From NCBI RefSeq assembly GCF_046630445.1, contig NC_092338.1, positions 150,646,501 to 150,710,500 of the forward strand: a stretch of 64,000 nucleotides of DNA. Reading direction: 5' to 3'. The notes beneath the pieces are model-generated. The model was not told the origin of the DNA, did no database searches, and saw only the letters and a list, made by a program, of their open reading frames with translations. Numbering within the stretch: position 1 is the first letter of the stretch; each line of letters opens with the position of its first letter. Below are positions 46,078 through 59,108 of this stretch, piece after piece. This DNA is from Rutidosis leptorrhynchoides (lineage: Eukaryota > Streptophyta > Magnoliopsida > Asterales > Asteraceae). Both the position numbers and the translations under genes were made by a program.

Positions 46078-48076
46078 TGATGTTTTAGCAGAGTAGTATA
46101 TAAAATAGCTTATATTTTTACAGAAAATACTATTAAATACGGTACAATTTTACACAAGATATTTATTTATTTATAGAATGGATATACTTAAACCTTGCTA
46201 CAACACTTATAGGCAGTGTACCTAATCGTACAGTAGTGTAGTTTTTAGTAAGTCCGGTTCGTTCCACAGGGAATCTTTTTAAACAAAGCTTAACGCTATA
46301 TTAGTTTACTTTTATAAAAATACAAATATATATATATATATATATAAGTAATATTATTATTATAAAGGGGGGTTTTTACCGTTTAATGACCGGTTTGTCG
46401 ATTTTAAAACTTTAGTCGCAGTTAAAACCAAATGTAAAATATTAAAAATAAATACAAAACTTAAATTAAAGCATAAAGTAAATAACGATAATGAAATTGC
46501 GAATAATAAAAGTGCGATAAAATAAACTTGCGATAATTAAAAAGTACGATAATTAAAAGTGCAATTAAATACAATAACAATAAAAATGCGATAATTAGAA
46601 GTGCAATTAAATATAAAATAAAGGAAATTAAATATGAAATAAAAGAATTATACTTATTTAAACTTCCGTAATCATGATGTTTGACGTGTTGATTTTAGTT
46701 TTATGCCCATGGGTTAATTGTCCTTTGTCCTGGATTATTTAATATATCCATACAGATTTGTCCATAATAGTCCATCAGTCATAAATATAAAGAGCGAAAG
46801 CCTTCATCAAATTATTCTTATTCCCGAAGTCAAATATTCCAACTAATTGGGGATTCGAATTGTAACAAGGTTTTAATACTTTGTTTAATGAATACACCAG
46901 GTTATCGACTGCGTGTAAACCAAGGTTTTACTACTTTTTTAACAATTACACCAATTACCCTTGAATGTAATTCACCCCTGTTTCAACAAGTTTATTAACT
47001 ATTAATCCAGTTCTGTATCCGGTAAAATGAATAATTATTGGTATTTATAGATATCCCGCCCACCGTACCCAGTCAAGCGTATGTGGTTATATAAATACGT
47101 CAAATTATAAGTTTGTATATTAAATTAACAAGGTATTGTTTAGTTAATATAAAACCCATTAATAGCCCATAGTCTAATTTCCACAAGTGTCGTTCTTTTG
47201 TCCAAACCCCAATTATGGTACAAAGCCCAATTACCCAATTTTATTAATTAGCCCAACATCATGATTACTTCGGATTAAATAAGCATAATAATAACTTAGC
47301 TACGAGACATTAATATAAAAAGGTTGAACATAACTTACAATGATTAAAAATAGCGTAGCGTTACACGGACAGAATTTTGACTTACACCCTTACAACATTC
47401 GCTAACATACCCTTATTATTAGAATTATAATTAAAATTAAAATATAAATTATAAATATATATATATATATATATTTTACGTATATTGAGAGAGAGAGATA
47501 TATGATATCTTTTTACGATCAGAATGCGCGAGCTTTATAGGGAGTTTCTGAAATTGGGGTTCCGCGACTCGCGGCCATTTTGGCCTTCAAACTCCGCGAG
47601 TCGCGGAGTTTACTTTTACAGCTCACACAAGCTTGGCTCTTTGTTTACCGACGGTTTAAATATAAATATAATATATTAAATAATTATAAGAATTATTTAA
47701 ATATTATATTATATTTATGTGCATAGTTGACTTGTAATTTTTAGTCCGTTGCATCGAGCGTTGAGAGTTGACTCTGGTCCAGGTTCCGGATTTTCGAACG
47801 TCCTTGCGTACAATTTAATATCTTGTACTTTGCGTTTTGAATCTTGTACTCTTATAATTTCGAGACGTTTCTTATCAATAATTGGAACCTCTTTGATTGT
47901 CTTTTGTACTTTTGAGCTTTTTGGTCGTTTGCGTCTTCAATTCATCGAATCTGTCTTTTGTCTTCACCTTTTATTATTTAAACGAATATCACTTGTAAAT
48001 AGAACAATTGCAACTAAAAGCTTGTCTTTCTTGAGGAATAATGCTATGAAATATATATTCGTTTTTAGCATTATCA
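46078..48076 (-). repeat. 3' LTR of the Athila-like element
   Basis: 1,999 bp; holds a short (AT)n run, a GA run and the palindromic pair CCGCGACTCGCGG / CTCCGCGAGTCGCGGAG at 47560-47610. Confidence 0.92.
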
Positions 48077-48092
48077 AATATTCCCACACTTG
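48077..48092 (-). other. Polypurine tract of the Athila-like element
   Basis: CAAGTGTGGGAATATT on the minus strand directly precedes the 3' LTR start. Confidence 0.8.
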
Positions 48093-50151
48093 AGCGTTGC
48101 TTGTCCTCAAGCAATATCGTCTTGAAATACTAGAATCACTTCTTTATTCTTCACACTTTGTACATCAGTGATTTCTATACGGCGGTATAAACAATGGTAG
48201 TAACGATATGGTTTACAGTCCCACATGACTATAAAAATTTAGATCCATTAAGGAAATTGGATCTTTATGAAAACATTTGATCTTTTGAAAATTAAATCTA
48301 GTTTTTACCCTAGATAAGTTTTCCAGAATAACCCTTTTCCGGTGTTTGCAAAATATTTTTGTGGGTTTGGTGGGTTTCAGATTTGAAAATTTTAGCTCAA
48401 AACTTATGGTTTTGTGTCACCCACTTGCTAACCTTGTATTTGGAAAGCAACACGTCCAGTTTACTTGTCCCGTATATTACCTTTCGGTAAACTACCGTCC
48501 GGTTGTAAAGGAAAGCGTTGAACAAGCAACTGTTAAGGCAATGTCCCCTGACATGCTTTTAATTATGGTCTATAACGTGTCGGACGCAATTACTATCCTT
48601 GGTAGGAGCAATAGTAAAGTTCACCCTTATAATTTTTCGGTCTGGCACAAGGTCCTGTCTTTGACCATGCTATGCAACCACCGTTCTTACGGTTGACACC
48701 CGATTTAGTTCAGGTGATCTAATGAATTCCAGGTGAATTCCTAGGATTTTACGTTCAATGGTAATGAACGCATTAAAAATAGGGTTTTCAGAAAACAAAT
48801 CGGTTTGTAATTTTGATCAAAATATTTTCTCGTTCAAGCTCGAGTTTAGATATCATTGAATTCCATGAGTTTGAATTCTCAATCTTTAAGGTCAATCTCT
48901 AGGATTGAGTAATATCAGTCTTAAAAGCTGATTTTTAATCTTTAAGGAGATTATCCTTTCTGGGGATCTGATTCATTAGTCTTATCCAGCTAATTTGCAT
49001 GGTGCCCCCCATTGTACAAGATAAATCCTTCTCATGGTTAGGATAAATCTGACCACTTGGCGACCCTGTTTAATGCTGAGGTCCGTGGATTTCCTGCTGA
49101 TTTTAGTGATGACTTTTCTGGATTTTTCGTCAACCTACAGCTGGTCTGGACGACAACTTCATGACCTAAATCAAGAAGCGCGTGTCTTTTTCGGAAGACT
49201 TTACTTCCTTTTAATGATGGAATTGATTCATCGTGTAGATCCATCTTTTCTTTTCGTTCATCGGGTAAAACAGTTTAGTTTAGTCCAAAGCAAAAGTATT
49301 TTCAGTTATTTGTTACAGATATATGTGACATATGTTTAAGATAACTTGGTAAATATTCCCACACTTGGCTTTTATTTTTCTTTTTATCGTCCTCTATTCC
49401 ATTTTAAATGAATTTTAACATTTTGGTTTGTTTCTCAATTTATGTCCTTTTTTGAGGTAACAATAATTTCGGTGTTAAAACCTAGTTTTATCGTTCATAA
49501 ATATGTATAAACATGATTTTGAGTTCATTTAATTGAAAATTTTTAAAAATTTTACTAGAATTGGGTAGTCAGTATATAAGACTAGGGCTGTTCTTTATTA
49601 TCAGAGAGCACTAGATTCTAATACAACTACTGCTTTACTAGTATTTTTAATGGTAACCAAGTGTTTAAGATAAAAATGTTAAAATCCGAAAGAATTTAAC
49701 CCCTTCCCACACTTAAGATCTTGCAATGCCCTCATTTGCAAGAAATCAGTAACAATTTAAATTATTGAGGGTGATTTGTGTGAAATTGATTAAATTTTAC
49801 CAAAGTTTCCAAACATATTGGCGTTTGTTTGCTGAATGATAAATGGTGCACATCATTTGTTCATTCCGTCTTGTTGTTATTTCACATATATTTTGCATCT
49901 TGTCGTCAAAATTAGTTGCTTTTGCTGAACTTAATGACAGTCTTTGAAAATGCGTTGTTTTACCCTGTTGTGTACATAAGATAAACTGCAAACATATATA
50001 CATATTTTTGAAGTTTGGTATATTACCCCACATTCAAAAATTATTAAAATCTAAGAATAAAAGTTAGAAAGTTATAAAAACTATTACAATATTAACATAA
50101 GTATTAAACGTATCAACATTACAAATTACAAAATAAAAAAAACTAAGTATA
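48093..50151 (-). other. 3' non-coding part of the Athila-like element
   Basis: 2 kb with no domain-bearing ORF on either strand. The phrase TTCCCACACTT, like the purine tract, recurs at 49357 and 49705, on the same strand, so there are extra tract-like sites. Confidence 0.5.
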
Positions 50152-51428
50152 CTAGGGATGATACTGGTACCAATAGGGGTTCCAGGCATAACCATAGGTG
50201 CTATAAAATGCTTCGGCAGGGTTATACGTAGGATATGGTGGCTGCATCTCTATAGACCAGGGAGGGAAGATGGGTTTCGGTGTAGGAATATAGTTTCTAC
50301 CTATATGTTGGCAATGAGCTATGATTTGGTTCTGATGAACTTGCCAATCTTCAAATGCTCTCTGTCTAGCATTTTCGTACTCCTGAGAAGCTATAAACCT
50401 TTGCATTTCTTGCATCTCATTCCCCCCTCCTACATTACCTTGCTGTTGGTTTCTCTCAACCTGTGGATGTCTACCATGGTATGGTATTGCGGCGTTATTT
50501 CGCCTCTTCAAAACTTTCGCACCATGGTATACATTTAAACCTATAGTATCGCGGGGTTCTGGTTCTTCTACTAATAATCCCCCCCGACTTATATCCACAC
50601 CGAGATATTCACCAATCAAAGTAATAAAAATACCACCTCCTATTATGCTATGCGGTCGCATCCCCCGAACCATAGCTGATAAATAATAACCAACACAATA
50701 CGGTATACTTACAGCGCTTTGTGGGTCTCGAATACACATATGGTAAAACAAATCCTGTTCATTTACTTTTTCCTTGTTCTTACCCCTTTGTGTAATCGAA
50801 TTAGCTAAAAACCTATGAATCACTCTTAATTCGGCTCTATCTATATCCAAATAAGAGTAATTTCCCCCTTTGAAATGGTGATGGCTTGTCATTTGACTCC
50901 ACACACCGTGTGTATCAAAATTTTCATCTATCTTTCTACCGTTTAGTATCAACCCTCTACAATCGGCAGATGCTAACTCCTCAGGCGTATATATACGTAA
51001 AGCCTGAGCCATGTCCAGTAAAGACATGTGGTCGAACCGCCTAACAAAAATCTAATAAAAGAACGATCGGTTAAACTAGCTACCCGATCATTCAACTCTA
51101 TACTACATAACAATTCTTCACACCATACTTTATATACAGGTCTACGCATGGTGAATAGACGTACCCAGTCATTAAAAGTAGAATTACCATACCTCTGTAC
51201 AAGTAATTCCCTAATTGGCCCGGCCAATTCTACAGCTTCTAAGGGTCCCCATTCTATGACCCTCGGTACCTCAACAACCTTAGAATGAAGAGTATGCAAA
51301 CCCCTTTGATATTTTGGATAATCTATCCAAAGTCTGTCAAATCTCAGGTTCGGGTGCAACTCTTCCAAGTGCATATCAGAAAAGGTCATGACTGGATGAG
51401 GTATATCCTGCTTGTAGTAGTTATCCAC
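50152..51428 (-). pseudogene. Large extra ORF of the Athila-like element, downstream of integrase
   Basis: Two overlapping frames (51428 to about 51030, then to 50152) make about 420 residues with one frameshift near 51030. Segments include LRFDRLWIDYPKYQRGLHTL, EWGPLEAVELAGPIRELLVQ, WVRLFTMRRPVYKVWCEELL, IYTPEELASADCRGLILNGR, HRFLANSITQRG and IPYCVGYYLSAMVRGM. The C-terminus is rich in Gln, Tyr and Pro. It resembles what I remember of the Athila ORF1-type/putative extra protein of Athila and Tat elements, sometimes related to plant mobile-domain proteins. No signal peptide or membrane segment is visible, so it is not an obvious envelope. It has the same orientation as pol. Confidence 0.6.
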
Positions 51429-53358
51429 CTCCTGTTGCTCCGCATTCTCAGCAGGAGCTTAGGATGAAGATTCACCCCTTTCAGTCTGCAAAACACATCA
51501 AACACAGTTTTTGTGCATCCAAATATGCATTAGTGTCAGCAAAATCATCAATCAAAATAATTACAATGACATGATCAATTTATATCAAACTTAAGCTCAT
51601 TTTCATATTTTCATCAAATCTACACTTTTTCAAATAAGCATATACGAAAATGTTCGCCAAGTTCATAAGCATTCAACTCAAATAACATGTCAAAATAATC
51701 ATTATTAGCAATTAAACAAGTCTCAAATGGCATTATCTTTCAAAAATCAAGTTCATGAATTTTTAGACTTGAAAAAGTCCACTTTAATTCTCAAAATCAT
51801 GTTTAGGCTCAAAGTTTGGATCATTTAACTACCTAAACATGTTACACTACTTAATTTATTAACAATTCATGACAAAAATCAGTCATAACCTGTTTATATC
51901 AAAAAGCCCCAAATTTGCTCAAGAACACAAACCCTAGATTACTCAAAATTTGAAGTTTAAGGCTTCTAATCATGTTAAACAGCATCAATCTAGGTTATAC
52001 AAGCATAATACATAAACAATTTAAGCCTAATTACACTAAAAAGCATCAAAATCAAATTGGGGAAAAAAATTGCTCAAGAACACTAATTTCGGATTAAATG
52101 GTGTTTAGGTGTAGAAATTTACCGTTTTTCTTGAGTAATTCCTAGATAGCATCTTTCTCAACATGATTTTAGTAAAAGATTTGGTGATTAACGGTTAAAA
52201 ATTGTGATTTTGGGGGTGTTTTTTCTTTTATTTTCGTGCAGTTTTTCGCAGGTTTTTAGTTTTTGTGGGTTGGGGACTGATGTGTTCTGCGGTTATATTT
52301 TTTTTCTGATTTTTAGTCCCTCCGCGACTCGCGGAGATATCCCCTTCAAACTCCGCGAGTCACGGAGTTTGGTATTTTTTTTTTATAATCATTAACTTAT
52401 AAAACAATTAAGTACTTAATTTTAAAATTTTGTTTCCCTTGTTATTTAGGACGAGGTCGTTTCGGATCGATGTCCTAGTCCGTCCTTCGACAAAATTTTA
52501 AAATTTGTCTTTTTGTAGCGATTGTTTTAAAAGCTAAGATTTTTGGGGTTTTTTTTTAATGTTTTTGGCATACTTTAATTCAATAAGATTAAAAATAATG
52601 ATAATAAAAGTTCTCGTCCCTCCCTCGGGTAAAGCAATTTCGGTTCAAAGACCTAGTCTTCAACTTACGACGAATTTTAAAAATCATATTTTTAACTTAA
52701 TGAGATAAAGTAAATTTTTGTTTTTAAATTCACACAACTTTAATATAAAATTCAAAATTAATATTAAAAATTCACACCAAATTTAAAATTTGAAATGCAT
52801 AAAATTAAAATTTCATATTTTAAAAATTAAAAATTCACATTTTAAAAATTCACACCAAACTTAATTTAAAAATTCATATTATAAATTCACACCAAACTTA
52901 TATTATAGTTCAAATATTTACAATTTTAAATATATTGTTTTTATAAAGTTTACAATAATAATTTAAGATTTAAATATTAATTTTAAAAACATGGTAAAAA
53001 TAAAATTAAAAATCTTTTTGGCTTTTTATCCCACTTTAATCAATCAAATATTATCAAAAATATGCGCCCCTCTTTTCGGTAAAGTAATTTCGGTTCTAAA
53101 ACCTAATTTAACTCATGACGAATTTTTGAACTATTTTGGGTTGATTGATTAAAGATATTTATACCTTAAGAATAAACGTTAAATTTCGCAGTGATGTAAT
53201 AAATTTTTGTATGATATCAATAATTTCGGTCGCCAAACCTAATTTTATTCAATACCAATTTAATACTTTTTAGCGAACAAATTAGCGTTTATTATCAAAA
53301 GGTTAAAAATAAAAAATAAAAATAAAAACTGTACAGACATACCTGTGAAATATATTTT
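51429..53358 (-). other. Non-coding spacer between the two extra ORFs
   Basis: 1.9 kb, AT-rich, with many TTAAAATTT-like words (52730-52990). A palindromic pair of CCGCGAGTCGCGG type is at 52321-52368. Confidence 0.6.
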
Positions 53359-53775
53359 TTAGTTATATGATCTATCCCATTCATAAGATAGTCGGTTTAA
53401 TTGGTTTTCCATGGCTACATAGGCGTAACCTCGAGCATTCAGTGTCTTTTCTTCTAAACATATGAACGGTCCGTCTCTGCATAAAGTAACAAATTCGGTA
53501 TTTGAATAGGTTTGATTATTTGAACATTTACCTCCATGTGACCATTTTTCGCATTTGTGACATCTTTCTAGGTGTCGTGCTCTTCTTTTCGCTGCGGATT
53601 TTGATTTTCCCTTACCAAATTGTAACTTATTATCTTCGCATCTGGATTCTTTTCTAACTCCTTCCATTCTTTCTCTGATTACTGATACTAATTCACTCGG
53701 GAGTATGTCATTATTACGTTTAGTGATCAAAGCGTGTAGCATTAGACCATGGTTTAGTTCACAGGCAGTCTTCAT
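53359..53775 (-). CDS. Small basic ORF with a near-zinc-knuckle
   Basis: 138 residues, intact, starting MKTACELNHGLMLHAL. The middle is basic (GKGKSKSAAKRRARHLERCH) and runs into CHKCEKWSHGGKC, a CX2CX4HX3C pattern, one residue short of the standard retroviral knuckle CX2CX4HX4C. The C-terminus has FVTLCRDGPFICLEEK. It lies 175 bases after the integrase stop and in the same orientation. It would fit a nucleic-acid-binding accessory protein, but I do not know a family. It is the only uninterrupted ORF of the element. Confidence 0.5.
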   Translation of the reverse strand: MKTACELNHGLMLHALITKRNNDILPSELVSVIRERMEGVRKESRCEDNKLQFGKGKSKSAAKRRARHLERCHKCEKWSHGGKCSNNQTYSNTEFVTLCRDGPFICLEEKTLNARGYAYVAMENQLNRLSYEWDRSYN

Positions 53776-53949
53776 TTCGTAAAAACCTAAAAAAAAAATA
53801 AAAATTCAGAATGGGGGGAGAAGACTAGTTCTTTAGGGTCTGCTAGGGAAAGACCATTCGGGTTCCATTTTCGAGAACTACACGAAAACAGACAATCTAA
53901 CTCTAATAGAAATACATATTATCCTTTAAAGACTTGATTCTCCCCACAC

Positions 53950-56580
53950 TTAGTTAGCTATGGTGTCGAAATTGTGATTAACTTCGTTGTCGACTTCCAT
54001 CGAACTATGTATGTAGTGTTTAACTCTGTGACCATTAACTTTAAATTCAATCCCATTTGAATTTATTAATTCTATCGTTCCGTATGGGAAAACTCTTTTG
54101 ACTATGAATGGTCCAGACCATCTTGATTTCAATTTTCCAGGAAATAGCTTGAATCGTGAATTGAAAAGAAGAACTCTGTCTCCTTCTTTAAATTCTTTTG
54201 AACTTCTGATTCTTTTATCATGCCATTTCTTCGTTCTTTCTTTATAGATTAACGAATTTTCGTATGCTTCATGTCTTAGTTCTTCTAATTCATTTAGTTG
54301 ACTTAATCGTAGACGTCTGGCTTCATGTAAATCAAGATTACATGTTTTTAAAGCCCAAAATGCTTTGTGTTCAATTTCTACTGGAAGATGACATGCTTTT
54401 CCATAAACAAGTCTAAAAGGTGTGGTTCCAATTGGAGTTTTGTAGGCTGTTCTAAAAGCCCAGAGTGCATCCTCCAATTTAATGGACCATTCCTTTGGAT
54501 TTGATCCTATGATTTTCTCTAGAATACGTTTTAAAGCTCGGTTGGTATTTTCAACTTGTCCACTTGTTTGTGGATGATATGCGGTGGAGATTTTATGAGT
54601 TACTCCATATCTTTTAAGAACTTTCTCAAGTTGATTATTACAAAAATGAGTACCCCGATCACTTATTAAAGCTTTCGGTGTTCCAAACCTTGCAAAAAGA
54701 CGTTTTAAAAAGTTGACTACAACTCGTGCATCGTTAGTTGGGAGAGCTTGTGCTTCCGCCCATTTAGATACATAATCAATGGCTACGAGTATATATAGAT
54801 TATTATGAGATTTTGGAAATGGACCCATAAAGTCAATACCCCAAATGTCAAATACTTCACATACTTGGATGACATTTTGTGGCATTTCATCACGTTGACT
54901 TATTTTTCAGGCCCTTTGACAAGCATCACAGGATTTGCAAAGTAGGTGTGCGTCTTTGTAAATTGTAGGCCAATAGAATCCAGCATCATAAACTTTTCTT
55001 GCTGTTAGTTGAGGCCCATAATGCCCTCCTGTTGGTCCTGTGTGACAATGGTTTAATATTTTACTAGCTTCATCTCCAAATACACATCGGCGTATTATTC
55101 CATCGGGACAACTTTTAAACAGATGTGGATCTTCCCAGAAATAGTGTTTTATATCACTGAAGAATTTCTTTCGTTTTTGGTACGATAATCCCTTCTCAAG
55201 GAATCCACAAACTAAGTAGTTTGCATAGTCTGCAAACAATGGGATTTCATTATAATCTATCTTCAATAGATATTCATCAGGAAAGTTGTCTTGTATGACT
55301 GATTCATTTAGAACTTCTAATTCGGGATTTTCAAGACGAGAAAGATGATCAGCGGCGAGATTTTCTGCTCCTCTTTTATCTCGGATTTCAATATCAAACT
55401 CTTGTAAGAGTAAGATCCAACGGATTAATCTTGGTTTAGCATCTTGTTTGGAAAATAGGTATCTAAGAGCAGAATGGTCGGTATAGACCACCGTTTTTGC
55501 TAGAACGAGATATGATCGAAATTTGTCAAAAGCAAAGACAATAGCAAGGAGTTCTTTTTCAGTAGTTGTATAGTTCGTTTGTGCTCCTTGTAACGTCTTA
55601 CTAGCATAATATATAGGTTGAAATCGTTTTTCAATCCTTTGTCCTAAAACGGCTCCCATTGCAAAATCACTTGCATCGCACATTAGTTCAAATGGTAGAT
55701 TCCAATTTGGTGTTATCATGATCGGCGCATTAGTTAGTTTTTCTTTAAGAATATTAAAAGATTTGATACACTCATCTGAAAAGATGAATGGAGCATCCTT
55801 TTCTAGGAGTTTATTCATAGGAGTGGCAATTTTAGAAAAATCTTTTATGAAACGTCGGTAAAAACTGGCATGCCCTAGAAAACTCCTAACTCCTCTAACA
55901 TTGGTGGGATGTGGAAGTTTAGCAATTACATCTACTTTAGCTCTATCCACTTCAATTCCTTCTTTTGAAATTTTATGACCAAGAACGATGCCTTCTTTAA
56001 CCATGAAATGGCATTTTTCCCAATTAAGTACTAGATTTGATTGTTCGCATCTAATAAGCATTCGTTCAAGATTAACTAGACATGATTCAAATGTATCACC
56101 GAAGACTGAAAAGTCATCCATGAATACTTCCATGCATTCTTCTATCATGTCGTGAAAAATCGCCATCATACACCTTTGAAAGGTTGCAGGGGCGTTACAA
56201 AGTCCAAATGGCATGCGTCTGTAAGCAAAAGTACCATAAGGGCACGTGAATGTGGTTTTCTCTTGGTCTTCGGGTGCTATTGGAATTTGAAAATATCCGG
56301 AAAATCCATCTAGAAAACAATAGTAACTATTTCCGGCTAATCTTTCCAACATTTGATCTATAAAAGGTAAGGGAAAGTGATCTTTTCTGGTGGCGTCATT
56401 TAATTTTCTATAAACAATACACACACGCCATCCTGTTACAGTCCTAGTAGGAATAAGCTCATTTTTCTCATTTGTAATGACAGTCATGCCACCCTTCTTA
56501 GGCACGCATTGAACTGGGCTTACCCATGGACTATCAGAGATTGGATAAATTAAACCTGCATCTAGCAGTTTAATAATCTC
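53950..56580 (-). pseudogene. Athila-type RT, RNase H and integrase
   Basis: RT begins with [20 protein letters not shown] and VPKKGG; from the Met at 56505, residue 66 is the first catalytic Asp (FLDGFSGY) and FMDD at 128-131 holds the other two. [11 protein letters not shown] has Val where other elements have Asp. RNase H has [26 protein letters not shown] and [11 protein letters not shown]. Integrase has the H..H, C..C finger ([12 protein letters not shown] to CKSCDACQ), a TGA at 54907, then [22 protein letters not shown] and [13 protein letters not shown] (D,D,E core), ending TIAN* at 53950. The [16 protein letters not shown] end is the usual C-terminal module. The clade call rests on the FMDDF and [15 protein letters not shown] blocks. 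A frameshift near 56570 separates it from the protease part. Confidence 0.88.
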
Positions 56581-59108
56581 TTTTTAACTACATCTTGCAT
56601 ATTAGGATTTAGTCTTCGTTGGCGTTGCACATACGTTTTATGACCTTCTTCCATAAGGATTTTATGTGTGCAATACGAAGGACTTATTCCTTTAATATCA
56701 TGAATCTTCCATGCAATGGCTGGTTTATGAGCTTTCAACACAGAAATGAGTTGTGATTTCTCATTTTCAGTAAGAGAAGACGATATTATTACAGGTAATT
56801 CAGATTCACCATGTAAATAAGCGTATTCCAAATGGTTTGGAAGTGGCTTTAACTCTAATTTCGGAGGTTCTTCTATCGATGATTTATATCGATATCTGTC
56901 TTCTTCTTTTAGCATTTGAATTTCTTATGTTGTTGGTTCATATCCATTAGCTATAAGTGTAGCTAACATTTCAGCTTCATCAATTGGTTCATTACCTTCT
57001 CCTAAAGAACATTCTCCCGTTCCTTGTAATTCTGGAAATTCTTCTAATAATTCTGCATGTGCATCTATAGTTTGAATATAATAACATGTATCATCTGCAG
57101 ATTGTGGTTGTTGCATTGCTCTATCAACTGAAAAGGTAACACTCTCATCCTCTATACTTAGGGTCAATTTCTTACCGAACACGTCTATCATTGCTTTAGC
57201 CGTGTTTAAGAATGGTCTTCCTAATATGAGAGGAACTTGAGAATCTTCTTCCATGTCCAGAACAACAAAATCTACTGGAAATACTAAAGTACCAACTTTA
57301 ACTAGCATGTTCTCCATTATCCCTCTAGGATATTTTATTGATCTATCGGCTAGTTGTATGCTTATTTTGGTTAGTTTCAATTCTCCAAGGTCTAGTTTAG
57401 CGTATAGTGAATACGGCATTAGATTTATACTAGCACCTAAGTCTGCCAATGCTTCTATTGAACTAAGACTACCCAGAAAACATGGAATTGTGAAACTTCT
57501 AGGATCAGATAGTTTTTCTGGTATCTTATTCAACAGCACTGCTGAACAATTAGCATTCATAGTAACAGCCGAGAGTTCTTCCATTTTCTTTCTATTTGAG
57601 ATTAGATCTTTCAAGAATTTAGCATATCTAGGCATTCCTGAAATCACATCAATGAAAGGAAGATTTACATTTATCTGTTTAAACATATCCAAGAATTTGG
57701 ATTGCTCGGCTTCAAGTTTCTCTTTCTTCATTTTACTCGGGTAAGGAAGTGGTGGTTGGTATGGTTTAACATAAGGTTTAGCCTTAACTGTGTTATCTTC
57801 ATTAACCTTTTCAACTACCGGTTCTTTTTCCTTATCTTGATCAGGTTGTGGTTCTTGTGGAGTAGGAATAGCTTCATCAGAAGTTACAGGTATTTCCGGT
57901 GGTTTAAGCGTTGTACCACTTCTTGTGGTAATGGCTTTAGCTGTTTCATTCCGGGGGTTAGCATTTGTATCACTAGGTAAACTTCCCGGTTTTCTTTCAC
58001 CTATTAACCTTGCTAGGTTACTTACTTCTTGTTCCAGATTTTGAATAGAAGCTTGTTGATTTCTAAATGCTTGAGTATTTTGTTTATTGGTTTGTTTCTG
58101 AGATGTGAAAAACTGCGTTTGAGTTTCAACTAGCTTCGTCATCATATCTTCTAAATTCGGCTTTTTATCATCGGTTTGTTGTGGTGGCTTGTTTTGAAAA
58201 TTAGGTCTTTGCTGATTATAAGTATTATTGGATACTTGTTTATTGCTAGGACCTTGTTGGTTGTTGTATGGAATATTTCGGTTATAATTTTAGTTTTGAT
58301 TGTAAATCGGTCTTGGCGGTTGATAATTATTCTGATAATTATTTCCAGGCCTTTGGTTTATGTATGAAATATTCTCTCTTTGTTCCATTGTTAATTCAAT
58401 ACTGAGACAATCTTTTGTCAAATGTGGTCCTCCACACTGCTCACAACTAATTCGTATTGAGTGAATATCTTTAGTCATCTTTTCCATTCGTCTCTCCACA
58501 GCATCTATCTTTGCGGAAATGGAATCTAAGTCATGGCTAGAATCGGCTCTAGCTGCTTTAGATGATCTAATGATATCTTTTTCTTGGTGCCACTCATGTG
58601 AGTGGGAAGCAGTGTTATCAATAATTTTGTAAGCATCAGTTTCGGTTTTCTTCATAATAGAACCACCAGCTGCTATATCTATCTCTTTCCTTGTAGTGAT
58701 GTCGTATCCTTGGTAGAATATTTGTACTATTTGACAGGTGTCTAAACCATGTTGCAGACATCCTCTTAATAACTTTCCATATCTAGTCCACGCCTCATAT
58801 AGAGTTTTATTTGGTTTCTGTGTGAACGTAACAATTTCTGCTTGAAGTCTTACGGCTTTAGATGCCGGAAAGAATTGTTTAAGAAATTTGTCAACTAAAA
58901 CATCCCATGTATCGATCGCCCCTTCAGGCAACGATTCCAACCAATCTTTGGCTTCTCCCTTTAAAGTCCAGGGAAATAACATGAGATATATCTGTTCATC
59001 CTCCACTTCTCGGATTTTAAATAGTGTGCAGATCCTATTAAAGGTACGTAGATGTTCATTTGGATCTTCCTTTGGCGCACCACTAAATTGGCATTGATTA
59101 GTCACCAT
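56562..59108 (-). pseudogene. Athila-type gag and protease
   Basis: One frame with TAA at 58290 and TAA at 56925. Gag has CQFSGAPKEDPNEHLRTFNR, LFPWTLKGEAKDWLESLP, FLKQFFPASKAVRLQ and a Cys-rich segment CEQCGGPHLTKDC. A Gln/Asn-rich and Pro/Glu-rich linker follows. The protease block has IPCFLGSLSSIEALADLGAS, with the active Asp-Leu-Gly in place of Asp-Ser/Thr-Gly, and VPLILGRPFL. After the second stop the frame holds the connection to RT (PAIAWKIHDIKGISPS). The frame is open upstream of the Met at 59108 only to a TAA at 59163, so the true gag start may lie further upstream (about 59444). Confidence 0.85.

Noticed and set aside
47749..48093. 114-residue ORF, repeated at 62318-62707
   Set aside because: Lies in the LTRs of the Athila-like element on the opposite strand, with no domain.
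57253..57980. Plus-strand ORFs over gag-protease
   Set aside because: Antisense shadows of the minus-strand coding frame.
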